Assembly: GCF_002154505.1 (NCBI RefSeq)
Contig: NZ_MUBM01000175.1
Coordinates: 1 to 59,635 of the forward strand
Direction of reading: 5' to 3'
DNA from: Streptomyces carpinensis
GTDB taxonomy: Bacteria > Actinomycetota > Actinomycetes > Streptomycetales > Streptomycetaceae
Length of the DNA stretch: 59,635 nucleotides
Shown here: positions 8,026 through 16,731 of the stretch, piece after piece
Layout of the letters: the number at the start of each line of letters is the position of its first letter
Position numbering within the stretch: the stretch's first letter is position 1
Translations under genes and position numbers: made by a program
Notes under the pieces: generated by a model
Seen by the model: the letters and a program-made list of their open reading frames with translations, nothing else
Told to the model about the DNA's origin: nothing
The model's database searches: none

Positions 8026-9540
8026 ATGACAGCACTCGACCTCAGCAGCCCCGTGGCCGTCGTCGGCACCGGCACCATGGGCCAGGGCATAGCCCAGGTC
8101 GCGCTGGTCGCCGGCCACTCCGTGATCCTGTACGACGCCGCGACCGGGCGGGCCCGTCAGGCGGCCGCCGCGATCGGGGCCCGGCTCGACCGGCTCGTCG
8201 AGAAGGACCGGCTCACCGGCGCCGACCGGGACGCCGCCCGTGCCCGGCTGAAGCCCGCCGAGAGCCTCACCGAGCTCGCGGACTGCGCCCTGGTCGTGGA
8301 GGCCGTCCTGGAGCGGCTGGACGTCAAGCAGGAGCTGCTGAAGGAACTGGAGGGCATCGTCACCGACGACTGCCTGCTCGCCACCAACACCTCGTCCCTC
8401 TCGGTGACCGCCATCGGCGGGGCGCTGCGCAACCCGGGCCGCTTCGTGGGCCTGCACTTCTTCAACCCGGCCCCGCTGATGCCGCTGGTGGAGGTCGTCT
8501 CCGGGTTCGCCACCGACGTCACGTCGGCCACGCGCGCGTACGAGACGGCCCGCGCCTGGGGCAAGACCCCGGTCGCCTGTGCCGACACCCCCGGCTTCAT
8601 CGTCAACCGCATCGCGCGCCCCTTCTACGCCGAGGCCTTCGCCGTCCTGGAGTCCCAGGCCGCCGATCCCGCCACGATCGACGCGGTCCTGCGCGAGTCC
8701 GGCGGCTTCAAGATGGGTGCCTTCGAACTGACCGACCTCATCGGCCAGGACGTCAACGAGTCCGTGACGCACTCCGTGTGGCAGTCCTTCTTCCAGGACG
8801 TGCGTTTCACGCCGTCGCTCGCCCAGCGCCGCCTGGTCGAGTCCGGCCGGCTCGGCCGCAAGAGCGGCCACGGCTGGTACGACTACGGCGACGGCGCCGA
8901 GCGCCCCGAGCCGCACACCGCCGAGCGGGCACGGCCGCCCGCGTACGTCGTCGCGGAAGGCGACCTGGGACCGGCCTCGGAGCTGCTCTCACTGATCCGC
9001 GAGGCGGGCATCCCGGTCCGCGAGGAGGACGAGGACAACGGCACCCGACTGGTGCTGCCGGGCGGAGGCCAGCTGGTCCTCGCCGACGGGCAGACCTCCG
9101 TCGAGTTCCGGGACGTCGTCTACTTCGACCTCGCGCTCGACTACCGCCGGGCCACGCGGATCGCCCTGTCCGCCTCCCAGGACACCGCCCCGCAGACCCT
9201 CGCGGAGTCCACCGGCCTCTTCCAGGCACTCGGCAAGGACGTCAGCGTCATCGGCGACGTCCCCGGAATGATCGTCGCCCGGACGGTCGCACGGATCGTC
9301 GACCTGGCGCACGACGCCGTTGCCAAGGGCGTGGCTACCGAGGAGGACATCGACACGGCGATGCGCCTGGGCGTCAACTACCCCCTCGGCCCCTTCGAGT
9401 GGAGCCGCCGGCTCGGCCGGACCTGGGCCTACGGGCTGCTGGACGACCTGCACCTGCGTGACCCGTCCGGACGCTACGCCCCCTCCCTCGCGCTGTACCG
9501 CCACGCCTACGCCTCCGAGAAGCGGGAGGGCACCTCATGA
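8026..9540 (+). CDS. paaH: 3-hydroxyacyl-CoA dehydrogenase, two C-terminal domains
   Basis: A 504-residue NAD-dependent dehydrogenase predicted to oxidise (S)-3-hydroxyacyl-CoA, most likely the 3-hydroxyadipyl-CoA step of phenylacetate catabolism. The Rossmann motif GTGTMGQG is at residues 14-21, the catalytic His is in LHFFNPAPLM (His144), and NTSS lies at 121-124. Two 3HCDH C-terminal domains follow (about 187-285 and 395-500), the arrangement of PaaH/HbdA-type enzymes rather than FadB multienzymes. The ATG is chosen for the GGGAGGA site at 8011-8017. It overlaps the TetR gene by ATGA. General beta-oxidation is the main alternative role. Confidence 0.87.
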   Translation: MTALDLSSPVAVVGTGTMGQGIAQVALVAGHSVILYDAATGRARQAAAAIGARLDRLVEKDRLTGADRDAARARLKPAESLTELADCALVVEAVLERLDVKQELLKELEGIVTDDCLLATNTSSLSVTAIGGALRNPGRFVGLHFFNPAPLMPLVEVVSGFATDVTSATRAYETARAWGKTPVACADTPGFIVNRIARPFYAEAFAVLESQAADPATIDAVLRESGGFKMGAFELTDLIGQDVNESVTHSVWQSFFQDVRFTPSLAQRRLVESGRLGRKSGHGWYDYGDGAERPEPHTAERARPPAYVVAEGDLGPASELLSLIREAGIPVREEDEDNGTRLVLPGGGQLVLADGQTSVEFRDVVYFDLALDYRRATRIALSASQDTAPQTLAESTGLFQALGKDVSVIGDVPGMIVARTVARIVDLAHDAVAKGVATEEDIDTAMRLGVNYPLGPFEWSRRLGRTWAYGLLDDLHLRDPSGRYAPSLALYRHAYASEKREGTS

Positions 9541-10127
9541 CCACCGCACGGCGCGACACGTACACGCCCGAGACGCTGCTGTCCGTGGCGGTGCGGGTCT
9601 TCAACGAGCGCGGCTACGACGGCACCTCCATGGAGCACCTGTCCAAGGCCGCCGGCATCTCCAAGTCGTCGATCTACCACCACGTCACCGGCAAGGAGGA
9701 GCTGCTGCGCCGGGCCGTCAGCAGGGCGCTGGACGGGCTCTTCGCGATCCTCGACGAGGAGCACGCGCGCGTGGGGCGCGCCGCCCAGCGCCTGGAGTAC
9801 GTCGTGCGGCGCATGGTCGAGGTGCTCATCGCCGAACTGCCCTACGTGACGCTGCTGCTGCGCGTGCGCGGCAACACCGCGACCGAGCGCTGGGCGCTGG
9901 AGCGCCGCCGCGAGTTCGACCACCGGGTGGCCGAACTGCTGAAGGCGGCGGCCGCGGACGGGGACGTGCGCGGTGACGTGGAGGTGCGGCTGGCGACCCG
10001 CCTCGTCTTCGGGATGATCAACTCGATCGTGGAGTGGTACCGGCCCGACAGCCGGGGGATGAGCGAGCAGGACGTGGCGGACGCGGTGGCGCAGCTGGTC
10101 TTCGGCGGTCTGCGCAAGGACGGCTGA
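9537..10127 (+). CDS. TetR/AcrR family regulator, PaaR-like
   Basis: A 196-residue regulator with a TetR helix-turn-helix at about residues 10-57 (TSMEHLSKAAGISKSSIYHH) and a divergent ligand-binding domain. It is translationally coupled to the acyl-CoA dehydrogenase gene through an ATGA overlap. By position it probably senses an acyl-CoA or phenylacetyl-CoA and represses the paaN/paaH pair through the palindrome at 7921-7934. A near-identical site at 10739-10752 suggests it also acts on the branched-chain dehydrogenase operon. Ligand and repression are inferred, not shown. Confidence 0.85.
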   Translation: MTTARRDTYTPETLLSVAVRVFNERGYDGTSMEHLSKAAGISKSSIYHHVTGKEELLRRAVSRALDGLFAILDEEHARVGRAAQRLEYVVRRMVEVLIAELPYVTLLLRVRGNTATERWALERRREFDHRVAELLKAAAADGDVRGDVEVRLATRLVFGMINSIVEWYRPDSRGMSEQDVADAVAQLVFGGLRKDG

Positions 10128-10139
10128 TCACGCACGCGT

Positions 10140-10637
10140 TCACCGCTGCGGTTCCAGGTCCTCCTCCTCGAACACCAGCAGCGTGCGGGTGCTGAGCACT
10201 TCGGGGATCGCCTGGAGCCGGGTCAGCACCAGCTCGCGCAGCGCCCGGTTGTCCGGCGTGTGCACCAGCAGCAGGACGTCGAAGTCGCCGCCGACCAGGG
10301 CGATGTGGGAGGCGCCGGGCAGCCGGCGCAGCTGCTCGCGCACCGTGCGCCAGGAGTTCTGCACGATCTTGAGCGTGATGTACGCGGACGTGCCGTGCCC
10401 GGCGCGTTCGTGGTCGACGCGGGCCCCGAAACCGCGGATGACACCGTCCTCGACGAGGCGGTTGATCCGGGCGTAGGCGTTGGCGCGCGAGACGTGGACC
10501 CGTTCGGCCACCGACCGTATCGAGGCGCGGCCGTCGGCCTGGAGCATCTGCAGGATGTCCTGGTCCACGGCGTCCAGCGGGCGGGGCGGCGGCTGGGCGG
10601 CGCTGTCCGGGCTCTCGGCCATTTGTTCAGGAGCCAT
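10140..10637 (-). CDS. bkdR: Lrp/AsnC family regulator (BkdR)
   Basis: A 165-residue Lrp/AsnC protein: an N-terminal winged helix (about 22-72, DAVDQDILQMLQADGRASIR onward) and a C-terminal RAM/AsnC ligand domain (about 78-160, with GGDFDVLLLV). It is divergent from the first branched-chain keto acid dehydrogenase operon, the arrangement described for bkdR of S. coelicolor, so branched-chain amino acids or keto acids are likely effectors. I take the ATG at 10637 because it has a GGGGGGA site just upstream; an ATG at 10658 is possible but has none. The open frame extending to 11963 is a shadow of bkdA. It converges on the TetR gene with a 12-bp gap. Confidence 0.88.
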   Translation of the reverse strand: MAPEQMAESPDSAAQPPPRPLDAVDQDILQMLQADGRASIRSVAERVHVSRANAYARINRLVEDGVIRGFGARVDHERAGHGTSAYITLKIVQNSWRTVREQLRRLPGASHIALVGGDFDVLLLVHTPDNRALRELVLTRLQAIPEVLSTRTLLVFEEEDLEPQR

Positions 10638-10680
10638 GTCCCCCCGCCTCTCTGCCATGGACGTACTGCGTCCATACCAT

Positions 10681-10706
10681 GCTGTGGAGAACCGTTTGTC
10701 CACAGC
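10681..10706. promoter_or_regulatory. Inverted repeat in the bkdR-bkdA divergent promoter
   Basis: GCTGTGGA at 10681-10688 and its exact complement TCCACAGC at 10699-10706 flank a 10-bp centre. It lies 44 bp upstream of the bkdR start and about 105 bp upstream of bkdA, where an autoregulatory Lrp-type site would be expected. Assignment to BkdR is inference. Confidence 0.55.
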
Positions 10707-10738
10707 CCGGGGCCGCCTGTAGCCAAAATGTGCCGACG

Positions 10739-10755
10739 ACCGAACAATCGGTAGG
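10739..10755. promoter_or_regulatory. Second PaaR-like operator, upstream of bkdA locus 1
   Basis: ACCGAACAATCGGT at 10739-10752 differs from the paaN/paaH operator at one position of 14 and is also followed by NGG. It is 60 bp before the bkdA ATG, a position suited to blocking transcription initiation. Confidence 0.65.
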
Positions 10756-10811
10756 TGAGGCGGGTCACGGCCGACGCGCCTCCCGTAGCCGCTCCCACGA
10801 GGAGGTCCGTC

Positions 10812-11951
10812 ATGACGGTCATGGAGCAGCGGGGTGCCTACCGGCCATCGCCGCCGCCCGCCTGGCAGCCCCGTACCGACCCCGCGCCGCTGCTGCCCGA
10901 CGCGGAGCCCCACCGCGTCCTGGGGACGGAGGCGGCCGCGAAGGCCGACCCGGAGCTGCTGCGCCGCCTGTACGCGCAGGCGGTGCTCGGCCGTCGGTAC
11001 AACACACAGGCCACCGCCCTGACCAAGCAGGGCCGGCTCGCCGTCTACCCGTCCAGCACCGGCCAGGAGGCCTGCGAGATCGCCGCCGCGCTCGCCCTCC
11101 AGGAGCAGGACTGGCTCTTCCCCAGCTACCGCGACACGCTCGCCGTCGTGGCACGCGGTGTGGACCCCGTCGAAACCCTCACGCTGCTGCGCGGTGACTG
11201 GCACACCGGCTACGACCCCTACGAGCACCGGGTCGCCCCGCTGTCCACCCCGCTCGCCACCCAGCTGCCGCACGCCGTCGGCCTCGCCCACGCCGCCCGC
11301 CTCAAGGGCGACGACGTGGTGGCGCTGGCCATGGTCGGCGACGGCGGCACCAGCGAGGGCGACTTCCACGAGGCGCTGAACTTCGCCGCCGTCTGGCACG
11401 CCCCGGTCGTCTTCCTGGTGCAGAACAACGGCTTCGCCATCTCCGTCCCGCTCGCCAAGCAGACCGCAGCGCCCTCCCTGGCCCACAAGGCCGTCGGGTA
11501 CGGCATGCCGGGCCGCCTGGTCGACGGCAACGACGCCGCCGCCGTCCACGAGGTGCTCACCGACGCGGTACGGCACGCGCGCGAGGGAGGCGGCCCCACC
11601 CTGGTCGAGGCGGTGACCTACCGCATCGACGCCCACACCAACGCCGACGACGCCACCCGCTACCGCGGTGCGGCCGAGGTCGAGGCCTGGCGCGACCACG
11701 ACCCGGTCCAGCTGCTGGAACGGGAGCTGACCGGCCGCGGACTGATCGGCGAGGACGAGATTGCGGCCGTCCGCGAGGAGGCCGAGACGATGGCCGCGCG
11801 GCTGCGCGAGCGCATGAACCAGGACCCGGTGCTCGACCCGATGGACCTGTTCGCCCACGTCTACGCGGAGCCCACCTCCCAACTGCGCGAGCAGCAGGCC
11901 CTGTTGCGGGCCGAACTGGAGGCCGAGGCGGAGGAGGGCACCGCCCGATGA
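10812..11951 (+). CDS. bkdA: Branched-chain 2-oxoacid dehydrogenase E1 alpha subunit (locus 1)
   Basis: A 379-residue thiamin diphosphate-dependent E1 alpha subunit. With BkdB it decarboxylates the 2-oxoacids of valine, leucine and isoleucine and passes the acyl group to E2. The ThDP/Mg motif runs from GDG (176-178) to NN (205-206); YRIDAHTNADDATRYR is the alpha-subunit C-terminal signature. The start has GAGGAGGT just upstream (10799-10806). It is first in a coupled bkdABC operon divergent from bkdR. These complexes supply branched acyl-CoA starters for membrane fatty acids and polyketides as well as catabolism. Pyruvate E1 is less likely given the bkdR context. Confidence 0.92.
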   Translation: MTVMEQRGAYRPSPPPAWQPRTDPAPLLPDAEPHRVLGTEAAAKADPELLRRLYAQAVLGRRYNTQATALTKQGRLAVYPSSTGQEACEIAAALALQEQDWLFPSYRDTLAVVARGVDPVETLTLLRGDWHTGYDPYEHRVAPLSTPLATQLPHAVGLAHAARLKGDDVVALAMVGDGGTSEGDFHEALNFAAVWHAPVVFLVQNNGFAISVPLAKQTAAPSLAHKAVGYGMPGRLVDGNDAAAVHEVLTDAVRHAREGGGPTLVEAVTYRIDAHTNADDATRYRGAAEVEAWRDHDPVQLLERELTGRGLIGEDEIAAVREEAETMAARLRERMNQDPVLDPMDLFAHVYAEPTSQLREQQALLRAELEAEAEEGTAR

Positions 11952-12955
11952 GCACCGTCGCACTCAAGCCGGCCACCATGGCCCAGGCCCTCACGCGCGC
12001 CCTGCGCGACGCCATGGCCGCCGACCCCGCCGTGCACGTCATGGGCGAGGACGTCGGCACCCTCGGCGGTGTCTTCCGCGTCACCGACGGACTCGCCAAG
12101 GAGTTCGGCGAGGACCGCTGCACCGACACCCCGCTGGCCGAGGCCGGCATCCTCGGCACCGCCGTCGGCATGGCGATGTACGGCCTGCGCCCGGTCGTCG
12201 AAATGCAGTTCGACGCCTTCGCCTACCCCGCGTTCGAACAGCTCGTCAGCCATGTGGCGAAGATGCGCAACCGTACGCGCGGGAAGATGCCCCTGCCCCT
12301 GACCATCCGCATCCCCTACGGCGGCGGCATCGGCGGGGTCGAGCACCACAGCGACTCCTCCGAGGCCTACTACATGGCGACTCCGGGGCTCCATGTCGTC
12401 ACGCCCGCGACCGTCGCCGACGCCTACGGGCTGCTGCGCGCCGCCATCGCCTCCGACGACCCGGTCGTCTTCCTCGAGCCCAAGCGGCTGTACTGGTCGA
12501 AGGACTCATGGAACCCGGACGAACCGCAGACCGTTGAACCGATCGGCCGCGCGGTGGTGCGGCGCACCGGCAGGAGCGCCACGCTCATCACCTACGGCCC
12601 GTCCGTGCCCGTCTGCCTCGAAGCCGCCGAGGCGGCCCGGGCCGAGGGCTGGGACCTGGAAGTCGTCGACCTGCGCTCGCTGGTGCCGTTCGACGACGAG
12701 ACGGTGTGCGCGTCGGTCCGGCGTACCGGACGCGCGGTCGTCGTTCACGAGTCGGGCGGGTTCGGCGGCCCGGGCGGAGAGATCGCCGCCCGTGTCACGG
12801 AGCGCTGCTTCCACTATCTGGAGGCGCCGGTGCTGCGCGTGGCCGGGTTCGACGTCCCCTACCCGCCGCCGATGCTGGAGCGCCACCACCTGCCCGGCGT
12901 CGACCGGATCCTGGACGCCGTGGCGCGTCTGCAGTGGGAGGCCGAAAGCCGATGA
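11948..12955 (+). CDS. bkdB: Branched-chain 2-oxoacid dehydrogenase E1 beta subunit (locus 1)
   Basis: A 335-residue E1 beta subunit that completes the alpha2-beta2 heterotetramer. It has the transketolase pyrimidine-binding domain (GEDVGTLGGVFRVTDGL near residues 38-54, then DTPLAEAGILGTAVG) and the C-terminal transketolase domain (EVVDLRSLVPFDDETV; GGPGGEIAARVTERCF). The segment IPYGGGIGGVEHHSDSSEA is typical of branched-chain E1 beta. Its ATG overlaps the bkdA stop and its stop overlaps the bkdC ATG, so subunit synthesis is coupled. Confidence 0.92.
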   Translation: MSTVALKPATMAQALTRALRDAMAADPAVHVMGEDVGTLGGVFRVTDGLAKEFGEDRCTDTPLAEAGILGTAVGMAMYGLRPVVEMQFDAFAYPAFEQLVSHVAKMRNRTRGKMPLPLTIRIPYGGGIGGVEHHSDSSEAYYMATPGLHVVTPATVADAYGLLRAAIASDDPVVFLEPKRLYWSKDSWNPDEPQTVEPIGRAVVRRTGRSATLITYGPSVPVCLEAAEAARAEGWDLEVVDLRSLVPFDDETVCASVRRTGRAVVVHESGGFGGPGGEIAARVTERCFHYLEAPVLRVAGFDVPYPPPMLERHHLPGVDRILDAVARLQWEAESR

Positions 12956-14334
12956 CACAGGTGCTGGAGTTCAAGCTCCCCGACCTCGGGGAGGGGCTGA
13001 CCGAGGCGGAGATCGTCCGCTGGCTCGTCGACGTGGGCGACGTCGTCGCCGTCGACCAGCCGGTCGTCGAGGTCGAGACGGCCAAGGCGATGGTCGAGGT
13101 GCCCTGCCCGTACGGCGGCGTGGTCACGGCCCGCTTCGGCGAGGAGGGCACGGAACTGCCCGTGGGCGCCCCGCTGCTGACGGTCGCCGTCGGGGAGGCC
13201 GCCGAACCGCCCGCCGAGGGCGAGACCGGCGGCTCCGGCAACGTCCTGGTCGGCTACGGCACAGGGGCGCCACCGGCGCGCCGTCGCAGGGTGAGGCCCG
13301 CCCCGGACACGTCGGGACCGGACGGTGGAGCAAGCGGCTCGGCCCCCGGCGTGGACCAGCGCCCCGTGCTCGTGCCGGCGGCGGTGGCCGAGCGCGCCGC
13401 CCGGCCCGCCGACGGCCCCGTCCCCGTGATCTCCCCGCTGGTGCGCCGGCTCGCCCGGGAGCACGGCGTGGACCTGCGGCAGCTGTCCGGCTCCGGACCC
13501 GACGGGCTGATCCTGCGCGCGGACGTCGAGGACGCGTTCACGGCCGGGACGGCACCGAGCCGCGCGGCGAAGACGCCCGTCACACCCGCCGCGACCGCCG
13601 CCTCGGGTGCGTCCGCGCCCGCCCCGGCGAACACCCCGGCCGCCGCCGGCACCCGGATCCCCCTCAAGGGTGTCCGAGGCGCCGTCGCCGACAAGCTCTC
13701 CCGGAGCCGTCGCGAGATCCCGGACGCGACGTGCTGGGTGGACGCCGACGCGACGGAACTGATGCGCGCCCGGGCGGCCATGAACGCGGCAGCCGGGCCG
13801 AAGGTCTCGCTGCTCGCGCTCCTCGCCCGGATCTGCACCGCCGCGCTCGCCCGCCACCCCGAGCTCAACTCCACGGTCGACACCGAGGCCAGGGAGATCG
13901 TCCGGCTCGACCAGGTGCACCTGGGCTTCGCCGCGCAGACCGAACGCGGGCTCGTCGTCCCCGTCGTACGGGACGCGCACGAGCGGGACGCCGAGTCGCT
14001 GACCGCCGAGTTCGCCCGGCTGACCGAGGCGGCCCGCGCGGGCACGCTGACGCCCGGCGAACTCACCGGCGGCACCTTCACGTTGAACAACTACGGGGTG
14101 TTCGGCGTCGACGGCTCCACGCCGATCATCAACCACCCCGAGGCCGCCATGCTCGGCGTCGGCCGTATCGTCCCCAAGCCGTGGGTGCACGAGGGCGAGC
14201 TGGCGGTGCGGCAGGTCGTCCAGCTCTCGCTCACCTTCGACCACCGGGTGTGCGACGGCGGCACGGCCGGCGGATTCCTGCGCTACGTGGCCGACTGCGT
14301 GGAGCAGCCGGCGGTCTTGCTGCGCACACTCTGA
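12952..14334 (+). CDS. bkdC: Branched-chain 2-oxoacid dehydrogenase E2 (locus 1)
   Basis: A 460-residue dihydrolipoamide acyltransferase core. One lipoyl domain (residues about 1-80) has its lipoylated lysine in VETAKAMVE (Lys45). A peripheral subunit-binding domain sits at about 157-195 (SPLVRRLAREHGVDLRQLSG), flanked by Pro/Ala linkers, and the catalytic domain ends with DHRVCDGG (His431, Asp435). Having a single lipoyl domain is normal for branched-chain E2. No E3 (lipoamide dehydrogenase) gene follows, so E3 must come from elsewhere. The start overlaps the bkdB stop as ATGA. Confidence 0.92.
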   Translation: MTQVLEFKLPDLGEGLTEAEIVRWLVDVGDVVAVDQPVVEVETAKAMVEVPCPYGGVVTARFGEEGTELPVGAPLLTVAVGEAAEPPAEGETGGSGNVLVGYGTGAPPARRRRVRPAPDTSGPDGGASGSAPGVDQRPVLVPAAVAERAARPADGPVPVISPLVRRLAREHGVDLRQLSGSGPDGLILRADVEDAFTAGTAPSRAAKTPVTPAATAASGASAPAPANTPAAAGTRIPLKGVRGAVADKLSRSRREIPDATCWVDADATELMRARAAMNAAAGPKVSLLALLARICTAALARHPELNSTVDTEAREIVRLDQVHLGFAAQTERGLVVPVVRDAHERDAESLTAEFARLTEAARAGTLTPGELTGGTFTLNNYGVFGVDGSTPIINHPEAAMLGVGRIVPKPWVHEGELAVRQVVQLSLTFDHRVCDGGTAGGFLRYVADCVEQPAVLLRTL

Positions 14335-14401
14335 GGCCGGAACAGGTCCTGAGGCCCCGCCCACGTTCCCTGTGATCGTGGGTGGGACGCATACTCGGGG
14401 G

Positions 14402-15307
14402 GTGAGCGCCTACGAGCCCCCCGTCTACGACGCCGTCGTGCTCGCCGGAGGCGCCGCCCGGCGGCTCGGCGGCGCGGACAAGCCCGGTGTGCGGGTCGGT
14501 GGCCGTGCCCTGCTCGACCGTGTCCTCACCGCCTGCGCCGACGCGCGCACGACCGTCGTCGTCGCCGACCCCAGACCCACCGCCCGGCCCGTGTGCTGGA
14601 CGCGCGAGGAACCGCCCGGCGGCGGCCCGCTCGCCGCGCTCGGCGCCGGGCTGCGCCCCACCACGGCGGAACACGTCGTCGTCCTCTCCGCCGACCTGCC
14701 GTTCCTCGAACCGGCCACCGTAGCGCGGCTCTTGGGCGCCCTGCGCACGGGCCGTGCGGACGGTGTGCTGCTCACCGACGCCGACGGCCGTGACCAGCCG
14801 CTCGTGGCGGCCTACCGTGCCCAGGCGCTGCGCCGTGAACTGACGGCACTCACCCAGGAACACGGCGCCCTCACCGGGCTGCCGCTGCGCCGGCTCACCG
14901 CCGCGCTCGACCTCACCCACGTCCCCGACCACGTCGCGTCCTTCGACTGCGACACCTGGGACGACATCGCCACCGCCAGAGCACGCATCAGGGAGCATGG
15001 GCACGTGTTGGATGAATGGATCTCCGCAGTCAAGGACGAACTGGGCATCGACCTGGACGTCGACACCCGTGTGCTGCTCGACCTCGCCCGTGACGCCGCC
15101 CATGGCGTGGCCCGGCCCGCGGCACCCCTGACCACCTTCCTCGTCGGCTACGCCGCCGCACAGGGCAAGGGCGGCCCCGAAGCGGTCGCCGAGACCGCCC
15201 GTAAGGCCGCCGCCCTCGCCCTGCGCTGGGCGGAGGAGGACACCGCCGCGGCCAAGCCCGACGTGGCTCCCGACGCCACTCCCGACACCCGGCCGGACGC
15301 AGGATGA
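14402..15307 (+). CDS. mobA: MobA-like molybdenum cofactor guanylyltransferase fused to DUF6457
   Basis: A 301-residue two-domain protein. Residues about 8-200 are a nucleotidyltransferase with LAGGAARRLGGADKP (14-28), the GTP-binding signature of MobA, and LSADLPF for the metal-binding Asp; the role is adding GMP to molybdopterin. Residues about 205-285 (LDEWISAVKDELGIDLDVD onward) match DUF6457, a small helical domain often found with or fused to molybdopterin genes in actinobacteria. It is coupled by ATGA overlap to moeA, which supports the cofactor role. The GTG at 14402 starts the conserved part; a GTG at 14372 is possible, and neither has a good ribosome site. Confidence 0.82.
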   Translation: MSAYEPPVYDAVVLAGGAARRLGGADKPGVRVGGRALLDRVLTACADARTTVVVADPRPTARPVCWTREEPPGGGPLAALGAGLRPTTAEHVVVLSADLPFLEPATVARLLGALRTGRADGVLLTDADGRDQPLVAAYRAQALRRELTALTQEHGALTGLPLRRLTAALDLTHVPDHVASFDCDTWDDIATARARIREHGHVLDEWISAVKDELGIDLDVDTRVLLDLARDAAHGVARPAAPLTTFLVGYAAAQGKGGPEAVAETARKAAALALRWAEEDTAAAKPDVAPDATPDTRPDAG

Positions 15308-16731
15308 CCGCCCGCGGTGTGCATGCCGGCGAGGACGCCGAGGATTTCGACGTCGAGGAGGCCCTCGCTCTCGTGAAGGGATCCGGCAACGGCATCGGTC
15401 CGGCCCACGGCGGCTTCCCCGGCCCCGGACCCGCCTCTCCGCAGGGGCAGGGCTTCGAGCACGGGCTGCCGGCGAACGGCCACGGCACCACGCACCACCC
15501 ACACCCCGGACACTCCTCGGACGTCCACCACCAGGCCGCTCCCTGGCCCCAGGCCCGCGATACCGCCGCCCGCGCCGCCCGCGCCGGCGCCCGTCGTGCT
15601 CCCGTCTCCGTCCCCCTGGAAGCCGCCCTGGGCCTGGTCCTGGCCGAGCCCCTGGCCGCACTCACCGACCTGCCCTCCTTCGACACCTCCGCGATGGACG
15701 GCTGGGCGGTCGCCGGCCCCGGCCCCTGGGACGTGCGCGAGGAGGGTGCCCTGGCCGGACACGCGCAACCCGAGCCGCTGACCGACGGCGAGGCCGTACG
15801 GATCGCGACCGGCGCCCGCATCCCGCAGGACACCACCGCCGTGCTGCGCACCGAGCACGGCCGCACGGACGCCAAGGGCAGGCTGCACGCCACGCGCGAG
15901 GTGAACCACGGCCAGGACATCCGCCCACGCGCACAGGAGTGCCGTGGCGGGGAGCAGTTGCTGCCCGTCGGGACCCTGGTCACCCCCGCGGTGCTGGGTC
16001 TCGCCGCGGCCGCCGGGTACGACACCCTCACAGCCGTTCCCCGGCCCCGCGTCGACGTCCTCGTCCTCGGCGACGAACTGCTCACCGAGGGCCTGCCGCA
16101 CGGCGGCCGGATCCGCGACGCGCTCGGCCCGATGCTGCCGCCCTGGCTGCGGGCACTCGGCGCGGAGACGGCCACCGTGCGCCGGATCGGCGACGACGAG
16201 AGGGCCCTGCACAGGGCGATCAGCAGATCCGAGGCCGACCTGATCGTCACCACCGGGGGAACCGCATCCGGCCCCGTCGACCATGTTCACCCCACGCTGA
16301 GCCGGCTCGGCGCCGAACTGCTGGTCAACGGCGTCAAGGTACGCCCCGGCCACCCCATGCTGCTGGCCCGCCTCAAGGAGAACCAGCACCTCGTCGGTCT
16401 GCCCGGCAACCCCCTCGCCGCCGTCTCGGCCCTGCTCACGCTCGCCGAGCCCCTGCTGCGCACGCTGGCCGCGCGCCCGGCCCTCGAGCCGTACACGCTG
16501 CCACTGAAGGACACGGTGCACGGGCACCCCTACGACACCCGGCTCGTGCCCGTCGTGCTGCGCGGCGACCACGCGGTCCCGCTGCACTACAACGGCCCCG
16601 CGATGCTGCGTGGGGTCGCGGCGGCCGACGCCCTGGCCGTCGTACCGCCGGGCGGCGCCCGTGCGGGCCAGGAGGCGGAACTGCTCGATCTGCCCTGGGC
16701 CGCCGCCGGGATCGGGGTGTGTTTCACGTGA
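15304..16731 (+). CDS. moeA: Molybdopterin molybdenumtransferase MoeA with His-rich N-terminal insertion
   Basis: A 475-residue MoeA that inserts molybdate into adenylylated molybdopterin. Canonical segments include DLPSFDTSAMDGWAV (about 122-136), TGARIPQDTTAV, TTGGTASGPVDHV and LVGLPGNPLAAVSA. Unusually, between the start of the family domain (EDFDVEEALALV) and the usual VPLEAALGLVLAEPL there are about 50 residues rich in Gly, His and Pro, including HGTTHHPHPGHSSDVHH, which could bind metal or be a disordered linker. Its last codons lie inside a parS site and its stop overlaps the channel-gene GTG. Confidence 0.9.
   Translation: MTARGVHAGEDAEDFDVEEALALVKGSGNGIGPAHGGFPGPGPASPQGQGFEHGLPANGHGTTHHPHPGHSSDVHHQAAPWPQARDTAARAARAGARRAPVSVPLEAALGLVLAEPLAALTDLPSFDTSAMDGWAVAGPGPWDVREEGALAGHAQPEPLTDGEAVRIATGARIPQDTTAVLRTEHGRTDAKGRLHATREVNHGQDIRPRAQECRGGEQLLPVGTLVTPAVLGLAAAAGYDTLTAVPRPRVDVLVLGDELLTEGLPHGGRIRDALGPMLPPWLRALGAETATVRRIGDDERALHRAISRSEADLIVTTGGTASGPVDHVHPTLSRLGAELLVNGVKVRPGHPMLLARLKENQHLVGLPGNPLAAVSALLTLAEPLLRTLAARPALEPYTLPLKDTVHGHPYDTRLVPVVLRGDHAVPLHYNGPAMLRGVAAADALAVVPPGGARAGQEAELLDLPWAAAGIGVCFT

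Noticed and set aside
10638..11963. Long minus-strand extension of bkdR across bkdA
   Set aside because: bkdA on the plus strand is clearly coding, and a good start with a ribosome site for bkdR lies at 10637.
12393..14375. 660-codon plus-strand frame over bkdB/bkdC
   Set aside because: Out of frame with the conserved E1 beta and E2 proteins; Arg/Pro/Ala-rich shadow translation.
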